Positions 1-8,089 of a stretch of DNA of 64,000 bases are shown in pieces. Origin of the DNA: Variovorax sp. SG517 (GTDB lineage: Bacteria > Pseudomonadota > Gammaproteobacteria > Burkholderiales > Burkholderiaceae_C). Numbering within the stretch: the first letter of the stretch is position 1; each line of letters starts with the position of its first letter. Below the pieces are notes generated by a model, which saw nothing but the letters and a program-made list of their open reading frames with translations, made no database searches and was not told the DNA's origin. The stretch covers positions 23,748 to 87,747 of the forward strand of contig NZ_JABMJG010000015.1 in the NCBI RefSeq assembly GCF_013376045.1, written 5' to 3'. The position numbers and the translations under genes are program-made.

Positions 1-288
1 ATCGATCTCGACTTCACCCAGCACGCGATCGACGACATGGACCAGAATCTCGTCCTTGCTCGCCACATGCCTATACAACGTTGCAGTGCCTGAGTTGAGG
101 CGTTCGGCCAGCATCCTCATATTGAACGCCTGTGGGCCAACCTCGTCCACGGCCTCCAGCGCAGTCGAAATAATCTTCTCGAAGGAGACGGGAGGACGGC
201 CGCGACCGCCGACCCGTTCGCTGCGGGCAGGCTGCTGGATCCACCACGCCGGGCTCCCCGGAACTGCATCTTCATTGGGTTCAGACAT
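1..288 (-). CDS. TetR/AcrR-family transcriptional regulator, cut by the left window edge
   Basis: The minus strand encodes 96 residues from the ATG at 288 and runs off the window, so only the DNA-binding end is visible. Residues about 38-85 form a TetR helix-turn-helix: a first helix starting FEKIISTALEAVDEVG, then LAERLNSGTATLYRHVASKDEIL, the typical turn and recognition helix. The ligand-binding domain lies outside. The extended N-terminus with GGRGRPP before the first helix is common in this family. It is the nearest complete DNA-binding domain to the catabolic operons and might bind the shared palindromes upstream of them, but this is only inference. Family assignment is firm; the ligand is unknown. 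Confidence 0.85.
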   Translation of the reverse strand, partial: MSEPNEDAVPGSPAWWIQQPARSERVGGRGRPPVSFEKIISTALEAVDEVGPQAFNMRMLAERLNSGTATLYRHVASKDEILVHVVDRVLGEVEID

Positions 289-317
289 GCTTGGGACTTT
301 ACACTTTCGCAGTCACA

Positions 318-593
318 TCCATAAGCCAGCATCTGAAGTTGATCCGATTGGATAGCCGCCTGCGCCGGAGCGACCATGACGAAGCGCAATCCGAGCATCC
401 CTGGGCGACTAAGCAGCGAGTCCACGGTCTGAAGACTTGCCGAGTCGTCGAGAGGGAACGAACCCAAGGTGGCAAAACGAGATGGATGCGCGACTGCAGC
501 TTCGACCGCATAGTCGACCGCAGCCGCATCCCAGATGGCAGGGCAGTTCACAGCGCAATCCACGCCTGCCTCATCCATTTCCGCCAGTGCTCG
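318..593 (-). pseudogene. Fragment of an amidohydrolase-2 (ACMSD-like) family gene
   Basis: Read on the minus strand, about 90 residues match the interior of the amidohydrolase-2 TIM-barrel family: LAEMDEAGVDCAVNCPAIWD, then a stretch ending HPSRFATLGSFPLDD and PGMLGLRFVMVAPA. The metal-binding N-terminal HxH part and the whole C-terminal half are missing. The fragment abuts a piece of an FAD monooxygenase gene on the other strand, so this is a deletion scar rather than a functional gene. Family recognition is by motif pattern only. Confidence 0.55.
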
Positions 594-712
594 GCGATGC
601 GGCTCACATCCACCCGCCAACGGGCGGGCAGGGGCTCAACACCAGCGTGCAAGACGCCTACAACCTAGGTTGGAAGTTGGCGGCTGCGGCGCAAGGGCAC
701 CAGAGACCCGTA
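584..712 (+). pseudogene. Fragment of an FAD-dependent aromatic monooxygenase gene
   Basis: The plus strand encodes VLGDAAHIHPPTGGQGLN followed by TSVQDAYNLGWKLAAAAQ. This is the ribityl-binding GD motif of PheA/TfdB-type flavoprotein monooxygenases. Neither the N-terminal GxGxxG domain nor the C-terminal domain is present, and there is no start codon. The intact gene at 13866-15461 carries the equivalent motif, so this may be debris of a related copy. Confidence 0.65.
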
Positions 713-827
713 AGCGGCTCGGCAAGTCATGGGTGACAGACGCAAAGTCACACCAACGGTGGCATGCTTCAGCGCACGGCCGTGTTCGGTCACAACAGAA
801 CCGTCTCCCATTGCCTAAGGAACGAAC

Positions 828-1561
828 ATGTCATTTGGCGAATCTGCAGCGATTTACAACACAACCCGCCAGTCGTATGCAAACGAAGTCATCGATAGGG
901 TCACCGCCAGTTTGGCGTAAGGCAAAGTCACTCAATCCTCGACATCGGATGTGGAACGGGCATCGCTACTAGGCAACTGGCTGCGCGTGGCTTTCAATTG
1001 GTCGGCACTGACGTGGACGCGGACATGATTGAAGAGGCGCGCTCCGTCGGCCAGGCAGGCACTTACCAGGTCGCAGACGCCAGCCATCTCGATTTCACCG
1101 ATGCGGAATTTGACGGAGCCACAGCCTTTGGCGCGTTTCATTGGTTTTCGGATGAAGCCTCTGTGCGGAGCATCCAGCGAGTGCTGCGAGGAGGCGCAGC
1201 ATTTGTCGTCGTCAACAAGAACGACGCCGGAGATTTTCGTGAATCCATCGTCGAGATCGTTAGCCGCCACGTCGCACTCGGCAGCGCCCGCCCGAAGCTC
1301 AACTATCAACCCGCGAAGACTCTGGATGCGTTCGGTTTCGATGCAGTCGAGGAGGCCGTCATCCCGATGATCGAGCATCTTTCGCCAACGCAGACCATCA
1401 CGCACGTCCGGTCCATGCGCTTGTGGGAAGAAGTACCGCCGCGATCGCTCCACGACATGATCGAGGCCGAGTTGCGTTCATACGTCACCGACCGACTCGC
1501 CGCGCTCGGGACCTTTCAACGCCCGCTCACTGTCGCAATAGTATGGAGGCGCAATCAATAG
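828..1561 (+). pseudogene. Class I SAM-dependent methyltransferase, broken by a frameshift
   Basis: The frame starts ATG at 828 (MSFGESAAIYNTTRQSYANE) and stops after about 30 codons at TAA. The rest continues in another frame: SILDIGCGTGIATRQLAARG is SAM-binding motif I, VGTDVDADMIEEAR follows, and FGAFHWFSDEASVRSIQRVL is a typical later methyltransferase segment, ending at TAG 1561. The join lies near 915-935, where loss of about one base explains the shift. Combined length (about 245 residues) fits small Methyltransf_11 enzymes. Either a sequencing error or a true mutation would give this picture; the many neighbouring fossils favour mutation. Confidence 0.7.
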
Positions 1562-1579
1562 GACGCCCATACACAAAGC

Positions 1580-1890
1580 ACCGAACTGGTGCCCAGGGGT
1601 GCGGCAGCCGCTCATTAGTGCGACTGTTGAGGTGGGTCGGTAATCGCGTGAGCACGTCTTTCAGATAGGCGTAGGGATCGTGGCCATTGAGTTTGGCCGA
1701 CTGGATCGGGCTCGTGATCGCTGCCGCGCGCTGCCTGTCCAGCAGCGTGCCGGCAAACAACCAATTTTTTTCTGCCAGTAGCCCAGGTTCTGATTTGCTG
1801 CTCGTCGTGATTGTTGTCGATAGGCAGCGCCGGATCGCGCCACTGAACCGCGAAGTCACACATGATGCGCTGCACGGCGGGTCAGCGCCC
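1580..1890 (-). mobile_element. IS66-family transposase (TnpC) C-terminal remnant
   Basis: The minus strand carries the end of an IS66 TnpC: QWRDPALPIDNN, then after a frameshift KNWLFAGTLLDRQRAAAI and LNGHDPYAYLKDVLTRLP. These are the DNN and GRKNWLF blocks of the transposase C-terminal region. The catalytic N-terminal two thirds, tnpA and tnpB are absent, and the frame breaks within the K-NWLFAG block. It matches the better preserved C-terminal TnpC piece at 63338-63883. It is a decayed, non-mobile remnant between the methyltransferase fossil and the transporter operon. Confidence 0.8.
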
Positions 1891-2040
1891 ACGAGGAACG
1901 CCAGAGGTCACATGGACTTCGCCGCCATCGCCGCTCCGGTCAACGCGCACGGTCGCCGCCACTCCGGCCGCCCTCAGGCATTCAGCGATATGTTCGATGA
2001 CAGCTTCCGCGGAGCTCGCTTCGACAGGGTCGACTGGCAT
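1882..2040 (-). CDS. Short hypothetical reading frame, perhaps truncated
   Basis: From ATG 2040 the minus strand encodes about 52 residues (MPVDPVEASSAEAVIEHIAE start) directly behind the RND transporter gene. The sequence has an amphipathic, protein-like composition but matches no family I recognise. It ends where IS66 sequence begins, so it may be the 5' end of a gene lost to that element. Confidence 0.3.
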   Translation of the reverse strand: MPVDPVEASSAEAVIEHIAECLRAAGVAATVRVDRSGDGGEVHVTSGVPRGR

Positions 2041-2071
2041 GTCCGATTCGCCGTCCTCCAACCCACGCGGC

Positions 2072-4456
2072 TCAGGCCCGCACCGACATGAGGCGTAGCG
2101 CATCGCCCGCACGGCCCCTCACGGGCCTGAGCAGGAATGTGGAGAGTGCTGGCACCAGGACCAACGCCCCAAGCATGTTCCACAAGAACATGAACCCGAG
2201 CAGCAGTCCCATGTCAGCCTGGAACTTGATCGGCGATAAGAGCCACGTGCCCACCGCAAGCCCCAGCGTGATCCCCGTAAGCAGCACGACCTTCCCAGTG
2301 AAGCTCAGCGCTTTAGCGTACGCCTCCGCCACCGTGGCGCCGCCTCGCAGTTGGGCAAGCATGACGCAAAGCACGTAGAGCGCATAGTCCACGCCGATGC
2401 CAACACCCAGCGCGATCGCGGGCAAGGTGGCAACCTTGACGCCTACTCCCATCCAGACCATGAGAGCCTCGCACATCACCGACGTCAAGGCCAGCGGCAC
2501 CAGCGCCACGACCACCGCGCGCCACGAGCGGAACGTCACTAGGCACAGAAGTCCGACGGCGCCGTAGATCCACCACAGCATCTTTCGCGAAGCGTCACGT
2601 ACCACATCGTTGGTCGCCGCCTCGATGCCGGCGTTGCCTGCAGCCAACAGAAACTTCGCATCCCTGCCGTTGTGTTGTGCGGCAAAGCGTTCCACCATCC
2701 GAGTGACTTCCGTCAGGGTGGTCGCCTTGTGATCTTTTAGAAACACATACAGCGGCAGCAGATCGCAGCTCTGGTTGAACAGCTCGCGAGGCGCCCGCGT
2801 GGTGACGGCATTGAGCATGCCCTGGTTGGGCAGGAGGTCGTACCAGGCGAGATGACCCTCGTTCATTCCCACGATCATGTTCTTGCTCAGGCCCGCCAAG
2901 GACCGGGTGCTTTCGACGCCAGGCAGTTCTCGCAGCTCATGTTCGAGCATGTCCATCGCGGTCTGCACCTCGTAGGTGGCACACAGGTTGTTCGCTGTCT
3001 TGACCATGACGACCAAAACATCGGAGCTGGTCGCGTAGTTGGCCACCATGAAGTTGTTGTCCAGGTTGTAGCGCGAGTTCGGCCGCAGTTCCGGCGCCCC
3101 AGGATCCACGTCGCCGATTTGCAACCGATGGCTGACGGCGTAGCTGCCAGCCGCAATTGCGCCGGCCACTAGGATGACGACGGCACCCCATCGCCGGCCG
3201 GTGAATCGCACCAACAGGCGCTCGAAGCGTAGCGTGCGCGACTCGGCCCGCAGCTTCAGCGCCGCAGCCCGGGCGCTCACGCCAGTGAAGCTGAGCAGAA
3301 CAGGCAGCAGCACCAAGTTCGTGAATACGAGGACCGCCACGCCAATGCTTGAAGTGATCGCCAGGACGCGAATGGCCTGGATGTCGATGAGCGTCAGCAC
3401 GGCGAAGCCGACCGCATCGCAGATCAATGCGGTCAGGCCCGCCACGAACAACCGTCGGAATGTGTGGCGCGCGGCAACCAACTTGTGCATGCCGCGGCCG
3501 ACGTCTTGCATGATTCCGTTCATCTTCTGCGCGCCATGGCTCATGCCGATGGCGAACACCAGAAAGGGCACCAACATCGAGTATGGATCCACAGCCAACC
3601 CCAAGACTGGCATGAGCCCTAGTTGCCAGAGCACCGCGACCAACGAGCAGAGCACGACGATCAGCGTGCTGCGAATGCAGCGGGTATACCAGTAGACCGC
3701 CGCCGCGCAAACCAGGACCGCGATGGCGAAGAACGCCGCGACTGTCCTAGCGCCGTCGATCAGGTCGCCGATCAGCTTGGCGAAGCCGGTGATCCGCACC
3801 TCGGTCTTGCCATCGCTGTACTTTTGCCGTACCCGCTCGAGCGCATTGGACAACCCGGCATAGTCGAGTGCCCCGCCGGTCCGTGGGTCGAACTCGAGCA
3901 ACGGAACCTGCAGCGCGGTGGAGCGGTAGTTCGCGGCGACCAGTTGGCCAATCTCCCCAGAGCGCTCGACGTTGTGACGAATCCGGTCCACGCTGTCAGG
4001 TGTGCCGTCGTAGTTGTCCGGCACGACAGGACCGCCGTCGAGCCCCTCCTCAGTCACGGCGATCCAGCGCGTATTGGGCGTCCAAAGCGATTTCATGAAG
4101 GCCCGGTCGACGCCGGGGATCAGAAGCACATCGTCGCTGAGGCGCCGCAGCTTGTCCAGATAGGCCGCGTCGAAGATGCTGCCTCCCTTGGCCTCCAGCG
4201 TCAGCGTCATGCGGTTTCCGAACCCCTTCAGGTCGTCGCGATGCGCGAGCCAGTTCTGGATGTACGGGTGGTGTGCGGGGACCATGCTTTCGAAGCTGGC
4301 GTTCACGCGTATCTTTGGAACTTGCCACACGAGGAGCATCGTGATCAGAAGGCACAGCGCGAGCACCACCTCACGATGGTTGAAGAAGGCACGCTCGACC
4401 AGCGATCCGCTGCCCCGGTCGAAGCCATCGATGGGATGTTCGGTAGGTTGGTTCAT
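2072..4456 (-). CDS. RND superfamily transporter, MMPL/HAE-3 type
   Basis: This 794-residue inner-membrane protein has the RND layout: one helix at about 30-46, a large periplasmic loop to about 235, a bundle of helices at about 238-400, a second single helix near 425-445, another loop, and a final bundle at about 640-780. The segment SMLVPFLVFAIGMSHGAQKMN is typical of the MMPL/hydrophobe exporter branch. Such proteins export or move lipids and hydrophobic compounds using the proton gradient. Its ATG overlaps the stop of the upstream YCF48-like gene by four bases (ATGA), so translation is probably coupled. In many proteobacteria this transporter type is found with DUF1302, DUF1329 and YCF48-like proteins, all encoded here within 10 kb. 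The substrate is unknown. Confidence 0.88.
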   Translation of the reverse strand: MNQPTEHPIDGFDRGSGSLVERAFFNHREVVLALCLLITMLLVWQVPKIRVNASFESMVPAHHPYIQNWLAHRDDLKGFGNRMTLTLEAKGGSIFDAAYLDKLRRLSDDVLLIPGVDRAFMKSLWTPNTRWIAVTEEGLDGGPVVPDNYDGTPDSVDRIRHNVERSGEIGQLVAANYRSTALQVPLLEFDPRTGGALDYAGLSNALERVRQKYSDGKTEVRITGFAKLIGDLIDGARTVAAFFAIAVLVCAAAVYWYTRCIRSTLIVVLCSLVAVLWQLGLMPVLGLAVDPYSMLVPFLVFAIGMSHGAQKMNGIMQDVGRGMHKLVAARHTFRRLFVAGLTALICDAVGFAVLTLIDIQAIRVLAITSSIGVAVLVFTNLVLLPVLLSFTGVSARAAALKLRAESRTLRFERLLVRFTGRRWGAVVILVAGAIAAGSYAVSHRLQIGDVDPGAPELRPNSRYNLDNNFMVANYATSSDVLVVMVKTANNLCATYEVQTAMDMLEHELRELPGVESTRSLAGLSKNMIVGMNEGHLAWYDLLPNQGMLNAVTTRAPRELFNQSCDLLPLYVFLKDHKATTLTEVTRMVERFAAQHNGRDAKFLLAAGNAGIEAATNDVVRDASRKMLWWIYGAVGLLCLVTFRSWRAVVVALVPLALTSVMCEALMVWMGVGVKVATLPAIALGVGIGVDYALYVLCVMLAQLRGGATVAEAYAKALSFTGKVVLLTGITLGLAVGTWLLSPIKFQADMGLLLGFMFLWNMLGALVLVPALSTFLLRPVRGRAGDALRLMSVRA

Positions 4457-5580
4457 TTGGTTGCGTCCCCGGGAAGCGGTGCGGTGCCGCTCAGACTAGT
4501 GGGATCGAGGCGTACCGGCCCGCGAAGACTTGTCAGCACCCAGGCGCCCGCTGCGGTTCGAGTGATCGCCGTGTACGCGGCAGGAGCGATGCCGGGCGCG
4601 ACGCGCAACGAGTTGGCGGACGCCCTGCCGATCAGGACCTGCCCTTCCTGGTTGGTGAAGACGGTACTGGTGTCGGACAGCGTCGTTGCGGAGTTGAGTG
4701 AGGCTGACGAAGGGGCCTGCAGTCTGGTCCAGGAGCTTCCCTGGTCCGTGCTGCGGAAAGCGTTCCCCCGCAGACCAAAGATGTAGAGATCTTTCGCTTC
4801 CCGAGCGAGCGCCCCGAAGTAACTTCCCTTGTAGGGCGAGGGAATGGGCTCGAATTGCCGACCGCCGTCGGTGGACTTCAGCAGCAGCCCTTGCTCGCCG
4901 GCGATGATCACGGCGGTGCCGATCCGCGCCACGGCGTACAGGTGAAGGCCTCGCGGATTTTCCAGGCTCTCTAACACAGGCTCCCAACGACGTCCGCCGT
5001 CTTCGGTGCGAAAAACCAGGCCGTAGGCACCCACCGCCAAGCCGCGGTCCGCATCGACGAAGACGATGTCGAAGAACGGCTTGTCTGCACCTTCGATCTG
5101 TAACTGGGACGCTGCGGGAGCGAGCCGTCTCAATGCGGGATCGTGGGCGTTCTCGACGTACTTCCCGGCTGCCAAGCGCGCTGCCTGAATGCCATCCAGC
5201 TGTTTGACCCAGTTGGTCCCCGCATCGTTCGTGCGCAGAATCACGCCGCCATGCCCCACGGCCCATCCCGTGGACGAGGACACGAAGAACACCCGCGTCA
5301 GGGTCACGCTCACGGGTGTGCGGGCCTGCGTCCAGGTCCGGCCATCGTCGTCGGAGTACGCAACCAGCCCCCGCTCGCCCACCGCTACCAGGCGCTTTCC
5401 GGCCGCCGCGATGCTCAGCAGCGCCGCCTTGCCGAGGCGCGACACCACGGGCGCGGGGCGCTCCCACGCGGCTTGCGGTGGGGGCGCGGAGGCAGCCGGC
5501 ATCCCGGCCGCCAGGACAAGCAGCCCGGCGAATATGACACTGTGGAAATTGATGGGCATGATGGTGCGCTGTCTTTTCAT
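4453..5580 (-). CDS. YCF48/BNR-repeat-like exported protein
   Basis: From ATG 5580 this encodes 375 residues. An N-terminal signal peptide (hydrophobic VIFAGLLVLAAGMPAASA) directs export. The body is a beta-propeller of BNR/YCF48 repeats with recurrent blocks such as SDDDGRTW, TNDAGTNW, TEDGGRRW, STDGGRQF and STDQGSSW. YCF48-like propellers usually act as assembly or partner proteins for membrane complexes. The gene overlaps both neighbours by ATGA, between the hydrolase and the RND transporter, suggesting a periplasmic partner of that transporter. Earlier in-frame starts exist but lie inside the upstream hydrolase gene; a downstream ATG at 5559 is also possible. Confidence 0.85.
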   Translation of the reverse strand: MKRQRTIMPINFHSVIFAGLLVLAAGMPAASAPPPQAAWERPAPVVSRLGKAALLSIAAAGKRLVAVGERGLVAYSDDDGRTWTQARTPVSVTLTRVFFVSSSTGWAVGHGGVILRTNDAGTNWVKQLDGIQAARLAAGKYVENAHDPALRRLAPAASQLQIEGADKPFFDIVFVDADRGLAVGAYGLVFRTEDGGRRWEPVLESLENPRGLHLYAVARIGTAVIIAGEQGLLLKSTDGGRQFEPIPSPYKGSYFGALAREAKDLYIFGLRGNAFRSTDQGSSWTRLQAPSSASLNSATTLSDTSTVFTNQEGQVLIGRASANSLRVAPGIAPAAYTAITRTAAGAWVLTSLRGPVRLDPTSLSGTAPLPGDATK

Positions 5581-6500
5581 GTCCTGGCCCGCGTCCTCGC
5601 GCTTGAAGCGGCGAAGGCCGCGATGTGATCTACCACCTCGTAGGGCCGTTCGAATGGAGCCATGTGCCCACACTCTTCGATGACGTGGTAGCGCGTGGGC
5701 CGGATGAGCCGTCGAGCCACGTCGAGCTGCGAAATGGGCGTGACCCGATCCTGGCGCCCCCACAGGAGGAGTGTCGGAAGCTGCAGGGCCCCCGTTGCCT
5801 CGTACAGAGGGGTCCGCGCCGCCAAGCCGAAGTTCTGCAGCGTGGAAAAGACGGCGAAGAGGGAACCCTCGTACTGGAACGCATCCTCGATCATGGTTCT
5901 GAGCTCAGCCGCGCTTCGCGCCTCGGCCACGTTGTGGTCCAGATGCTTCATCAGCATCCGGCGGCCCAGCGATCGCGCGACGAATCGGGTCAGCATGTCG
6001 CTGCGGGTGATCCACCGCGGCAGCCCGGGCTTGCTCGCGAGCCCCGCCGGGCTCGCAAGCGAGAGCGTTGCCAGCGTCTCGGGGTGGCGCCCCGCATGGA
6101 CCATGGCGATGAGCGCCCCCATCGACGTTCCGACGAGATGGAACGAGTCCGCGCCGAAGGCGCGCGTCAACTCCGCGAGCTGCCTTGCGAACAGCGATTC
6201 GTCGTAGCGAGCGTTCACCCGATCCGAGTAGCCACGTCCATAGCAACTGTATGCCAGGGTTCGGAAGCCCCGGCGCTGGAGCTCCACCGCCGCCCTGTCC
6301 CAGTAGAACAAAGGAATCGTCAGTCCACCAATCAGCACGACGAGTTCGCCGGTCTCGGGACCCGCGAGCTCGTAGTGGGTGACGCCGTCACTCAGCTCGA
6401 TGAAGCTGCCACGCAGGGCCTTACGAGACAGGGGCCCGAGCTTTCGACCTTCACCGGGCGCCGCGAAATAGCTCATCGCATAGGTATTCATTTGCAGCAT
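5577..6500 (-). CDS. Alpha/beta-fold hydrolase
   Basis: The 307-residue product has the alpha/beta hydrolase pattern: VVLIGGLTIP near residue 54 in the oxyanion-loop position, the nucleophile elbow GTSMG with Ser126, an acid in LLWGRQDRVTP and the histidine in EECGHMAPF. It lacks a signal peptide and should be cytoplasmic. It is the first gene of the minus-strand operon with the YCF48-like and RND genes, joined by ATGA overlaps. A palindrome at 6528-6542 lies 28 bases upstream of its ATG and is the likely control site. A ring-fission or ester hydrolase role would fit the neighbouring catabolic genes, but the substrate is not readable. Confidence 0.85.
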   Translation of the reverse strand: MLQMNTYAMSYFAAPGEGRKLGPLSRKALRGSFIELSDGVTHYELAGPETGELVVLIGGLTIPLFYWDRAAVELQRRGFRTLAYSCYGRGYSDRVNARYDESLFARQLAELTRAFGADSFHLVGTSMGALIAMVHAGRHPETLATLSLASPAGLASKPGLPRWITRSDMLTRFVARSLGRRMLMKHLDHNVAEARSAAELRTMIEDAFQYEGSLFAVFSTLQNFGLAARTPLYEATGALQLPTLLLWGRQDRVTPISQLDVARRLIRPTRYHVIEECGHMAPFERPYEVVDHIAAFAASSARTRART

Positions 6501-6527
6501 AGGCAGAGAACATCCCTTCGTATTAAC

Positions 6528-6542
6528 GGATACAATGTAGCC
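6528..6542. promoter_or_regulatory. Candidate operator 1 (GGATAC-N3-GTAGCC)
   Basis: An imperfect palindrome, GGATAC AAT GTAGCC, sits just upstream of the minus-strand hydrolase-YCF48-RND operon. Read on the other strand its 15 bases are identical to those at 16301-16315, and they closely resemble the palindrome at 7242-7256. Recurrence before three operons makes it a likely repressor or activator site. Confidence 0.65.
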
Positions 6543-6739
6543 ATTAACTTAGCGTTTTCTATCCATAGGAACCCTAGGACGTCACGCGGCCGTTCGCCGA
6601 AGAGGAGATTGATCTATCTCAGGGCGATATGTGAGACAGCGAAATCGGCATTGGACGTGCGCAGCGCTCGTTCCTAGCCTTCGCGTTCGTACGCCGCCAT
6701 TCACATCCAAGGAATCAATAGAACCTATGCACTCTCGCT

Positions 6740-7194
6740 GTGGGACGCAGCATCGCCAGAGTCAAACTGGTCGTCGGCGATCCACTCGCCGAGCGTACGA
6801 CGCAGGGGTCGATGGCGGAGGCGTGGCCGCGGGACAGCTCGATGCGCGGGTGAGAGCTTCGCTACCGGAAGGCCCGACGCTGCTGCTCGGCGAGCGAAAG
6901 CTCAAACGACCCGGTGCCTTCTATCAGCCAATCCTGTTCGATCTTCCTACCAGCGCGAAGGCGACGACTTCAGCGCGGCAGGTGCGCTGGGTTCCAGCCG
7001 GATTGGTCACCTGTGCCGGAGCAGCGAGGGCATCGAGGAGTTCATCGAGCGGCTCGCGAAGAACGGCGTCGAGTTCACCGAAAAAGGCGCACAACTCGAA
7101 TCTCTATCAGCTGTTCATGTGCGAACCGATCGACGGCATCAAGATCGAGCTGAACTTCGCTTGGCACGAAGCCCTCCGCCTGACCCTCACCTGA
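6740..7194 (+). pseudogene. Fused remnant of an aldehyde dehydrogenase gene and a VOC-family gene
   Basis: Stretches in shifting frames match two genes that are intact further right. First comes KLVVGDPLAERTTQGSM, then VRASLPEGPTLLLGERK and RPGAFYQPILFD, which align with ALDH residues about 285-345 (gene at 20999-22372). It then jumps to EGDDFSAAGALGSSRI, GIEEFIERLAKNGVEF and KIELNFAWHEA, which align with VOC residues about 75-145 (gene at 22812-23354). The ALDH C-terminus, the cupin gene and the VOC N-terminus are missing at the joint. Several frameshifts and an in-frame stop make it non-functional. It is the scar of a second ALDH-cupin-VOC module. Confidence 0.75.
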
Positions 7195-7238
7195 AGCTCC
7201 GCTGACTTAGGGTTGGCATGGATGGCCGCACACTTTTT

Positions 7239-7259
7239 ATTGGATACGCTGTATCCCAT
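7239..7259. promoter_or_regulatory. Candidate operator 2 (ATTGGATAC-N3-GTATCCCAT)
   Basis: The core GGATAC GCT GTATCC is a perfect inverted repeat with three central bases; flanking ATT and CAT extend the symmetry with one mismatch. It lies about 80 bases before the FAH-family gene that opens the plus-strand operon, and is the best palindrome of the three related sites (others at 6528 and 16298). Confidence 0.7.
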
Positions 7260-7338
7260 AAATTATGCGACCCCACTGCGTCGACGTTGGCTGCACAGAT
7301 GGTGGCCTTCTTCGGCTTTCTCTCATCAATCACTACCC

Positions 7339-8034
7339 ATGGACTACCTCTTTCCTCCTCCCGCCGTTGTCAGCTTGCCCATCACCGCGAGACCCGATCG
7401 CTTTCCCGTTCACCGCGTCTATTGCGTTGGGCGGAACTATGAGGACCACGCGAAGGAGATGGGCTTCACCGGCCGTGAACCGCCCTTCTTCTTTCTGAAG
7501 CCGGCCGATGCGCTACTGGTCGTTCCGGAGGGCGAGACCGGCAGCATGGCCTATCCGACGCTCACGCAGGACCTGCATCACGAGATCGAGCTCGTGGTGG
7601 CGATCGGTAAGGGCGGCAACTCTATTCGACCTGAGCGCGCGATGGAACACGTCTGGGGATATGCGATCGGACTGGACATGACACGCCGCGATCTGCAGAG
7701 CGACATGAAGAAGCAAGGGCGGCCGTGGTGCATCGGGAAGGCATTCGAGCAGAGTGCTCCCGTCGGACCAGTGACTCCCATGGCGGAAGCTCAGCGCGTT
7801 CTGAGCGCGGAGATCGCCCTCTCGGTCAACGGAGCCGATCGGCAACGCAGCACGACCGCAAAGCTGATTTGGGACGTTGCCGAAACCATCGCACACCTGT
7901 CGAACGCGTGGACCCTGCAGCCCGGGGACCTGATCTTCACCGGGACACCCGAAGGCGTGAGCGCGGTCAGCCGCGGCGACACCCTCGTGGGCCGCGTGGC
8001 AGGCCTGCCGTCGCTGAGAGTTCAGATCGTCTGA
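7339..8034 (+). CDS. Fumarylacetoacetate hydrolase-family protein
   Basis: From ATG 7339 the product is 231 residues, the usual size of small FAH enzymes such as fumarylpyruvate or maleylpyruvate hydrolases. Key parts are VYCVGRNYEDHAKEMG near residue 28, the metal ligands Glu82 and Glu84 in HHEIELVVAIG, Asp113 in GLDMTRRDLQ, and LQPGDLIFTGTPEGV near the end. These enzymes cleave C-C bonds in acylpyruvates at the end of aromatic pathways such as gentisate. It is the first gene of an operon with DUF1302, DUF1329 and an esterase, downstream of candidate operator 2. An in-frame ATG at 7213 would precede the operator and lacks family similarity, so 7339 is preferred although its ribosome site is weak. 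Confidence 0.88.
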   Translation: MDYLFPPPAVVSLPITARPDRFPVHRVYCVGRNYEDHAKEMGFTGREPPFFFLKPADALLVVPEGETGSMAYPTLTQDLHHEIELVVAIGKGGNSIRPERAMEHVWGYAIGLDMTRRDLQSDMKKQGRPWCIGKAFEQSAPVGPVTPMAEAQRVLSAEIALSVNGADRQRSTTAKLIWDVAETIAHLSNAWTLQPGDLIFTGTPEGVSAVSRGDTLVGRVAGLPSLRVQIV

Positions 8035-8089
8035 GCAACCTGGTTCGAGGAAGACCCGGTGATCGCACCGGCAGTTTTGGAGAAACCTC

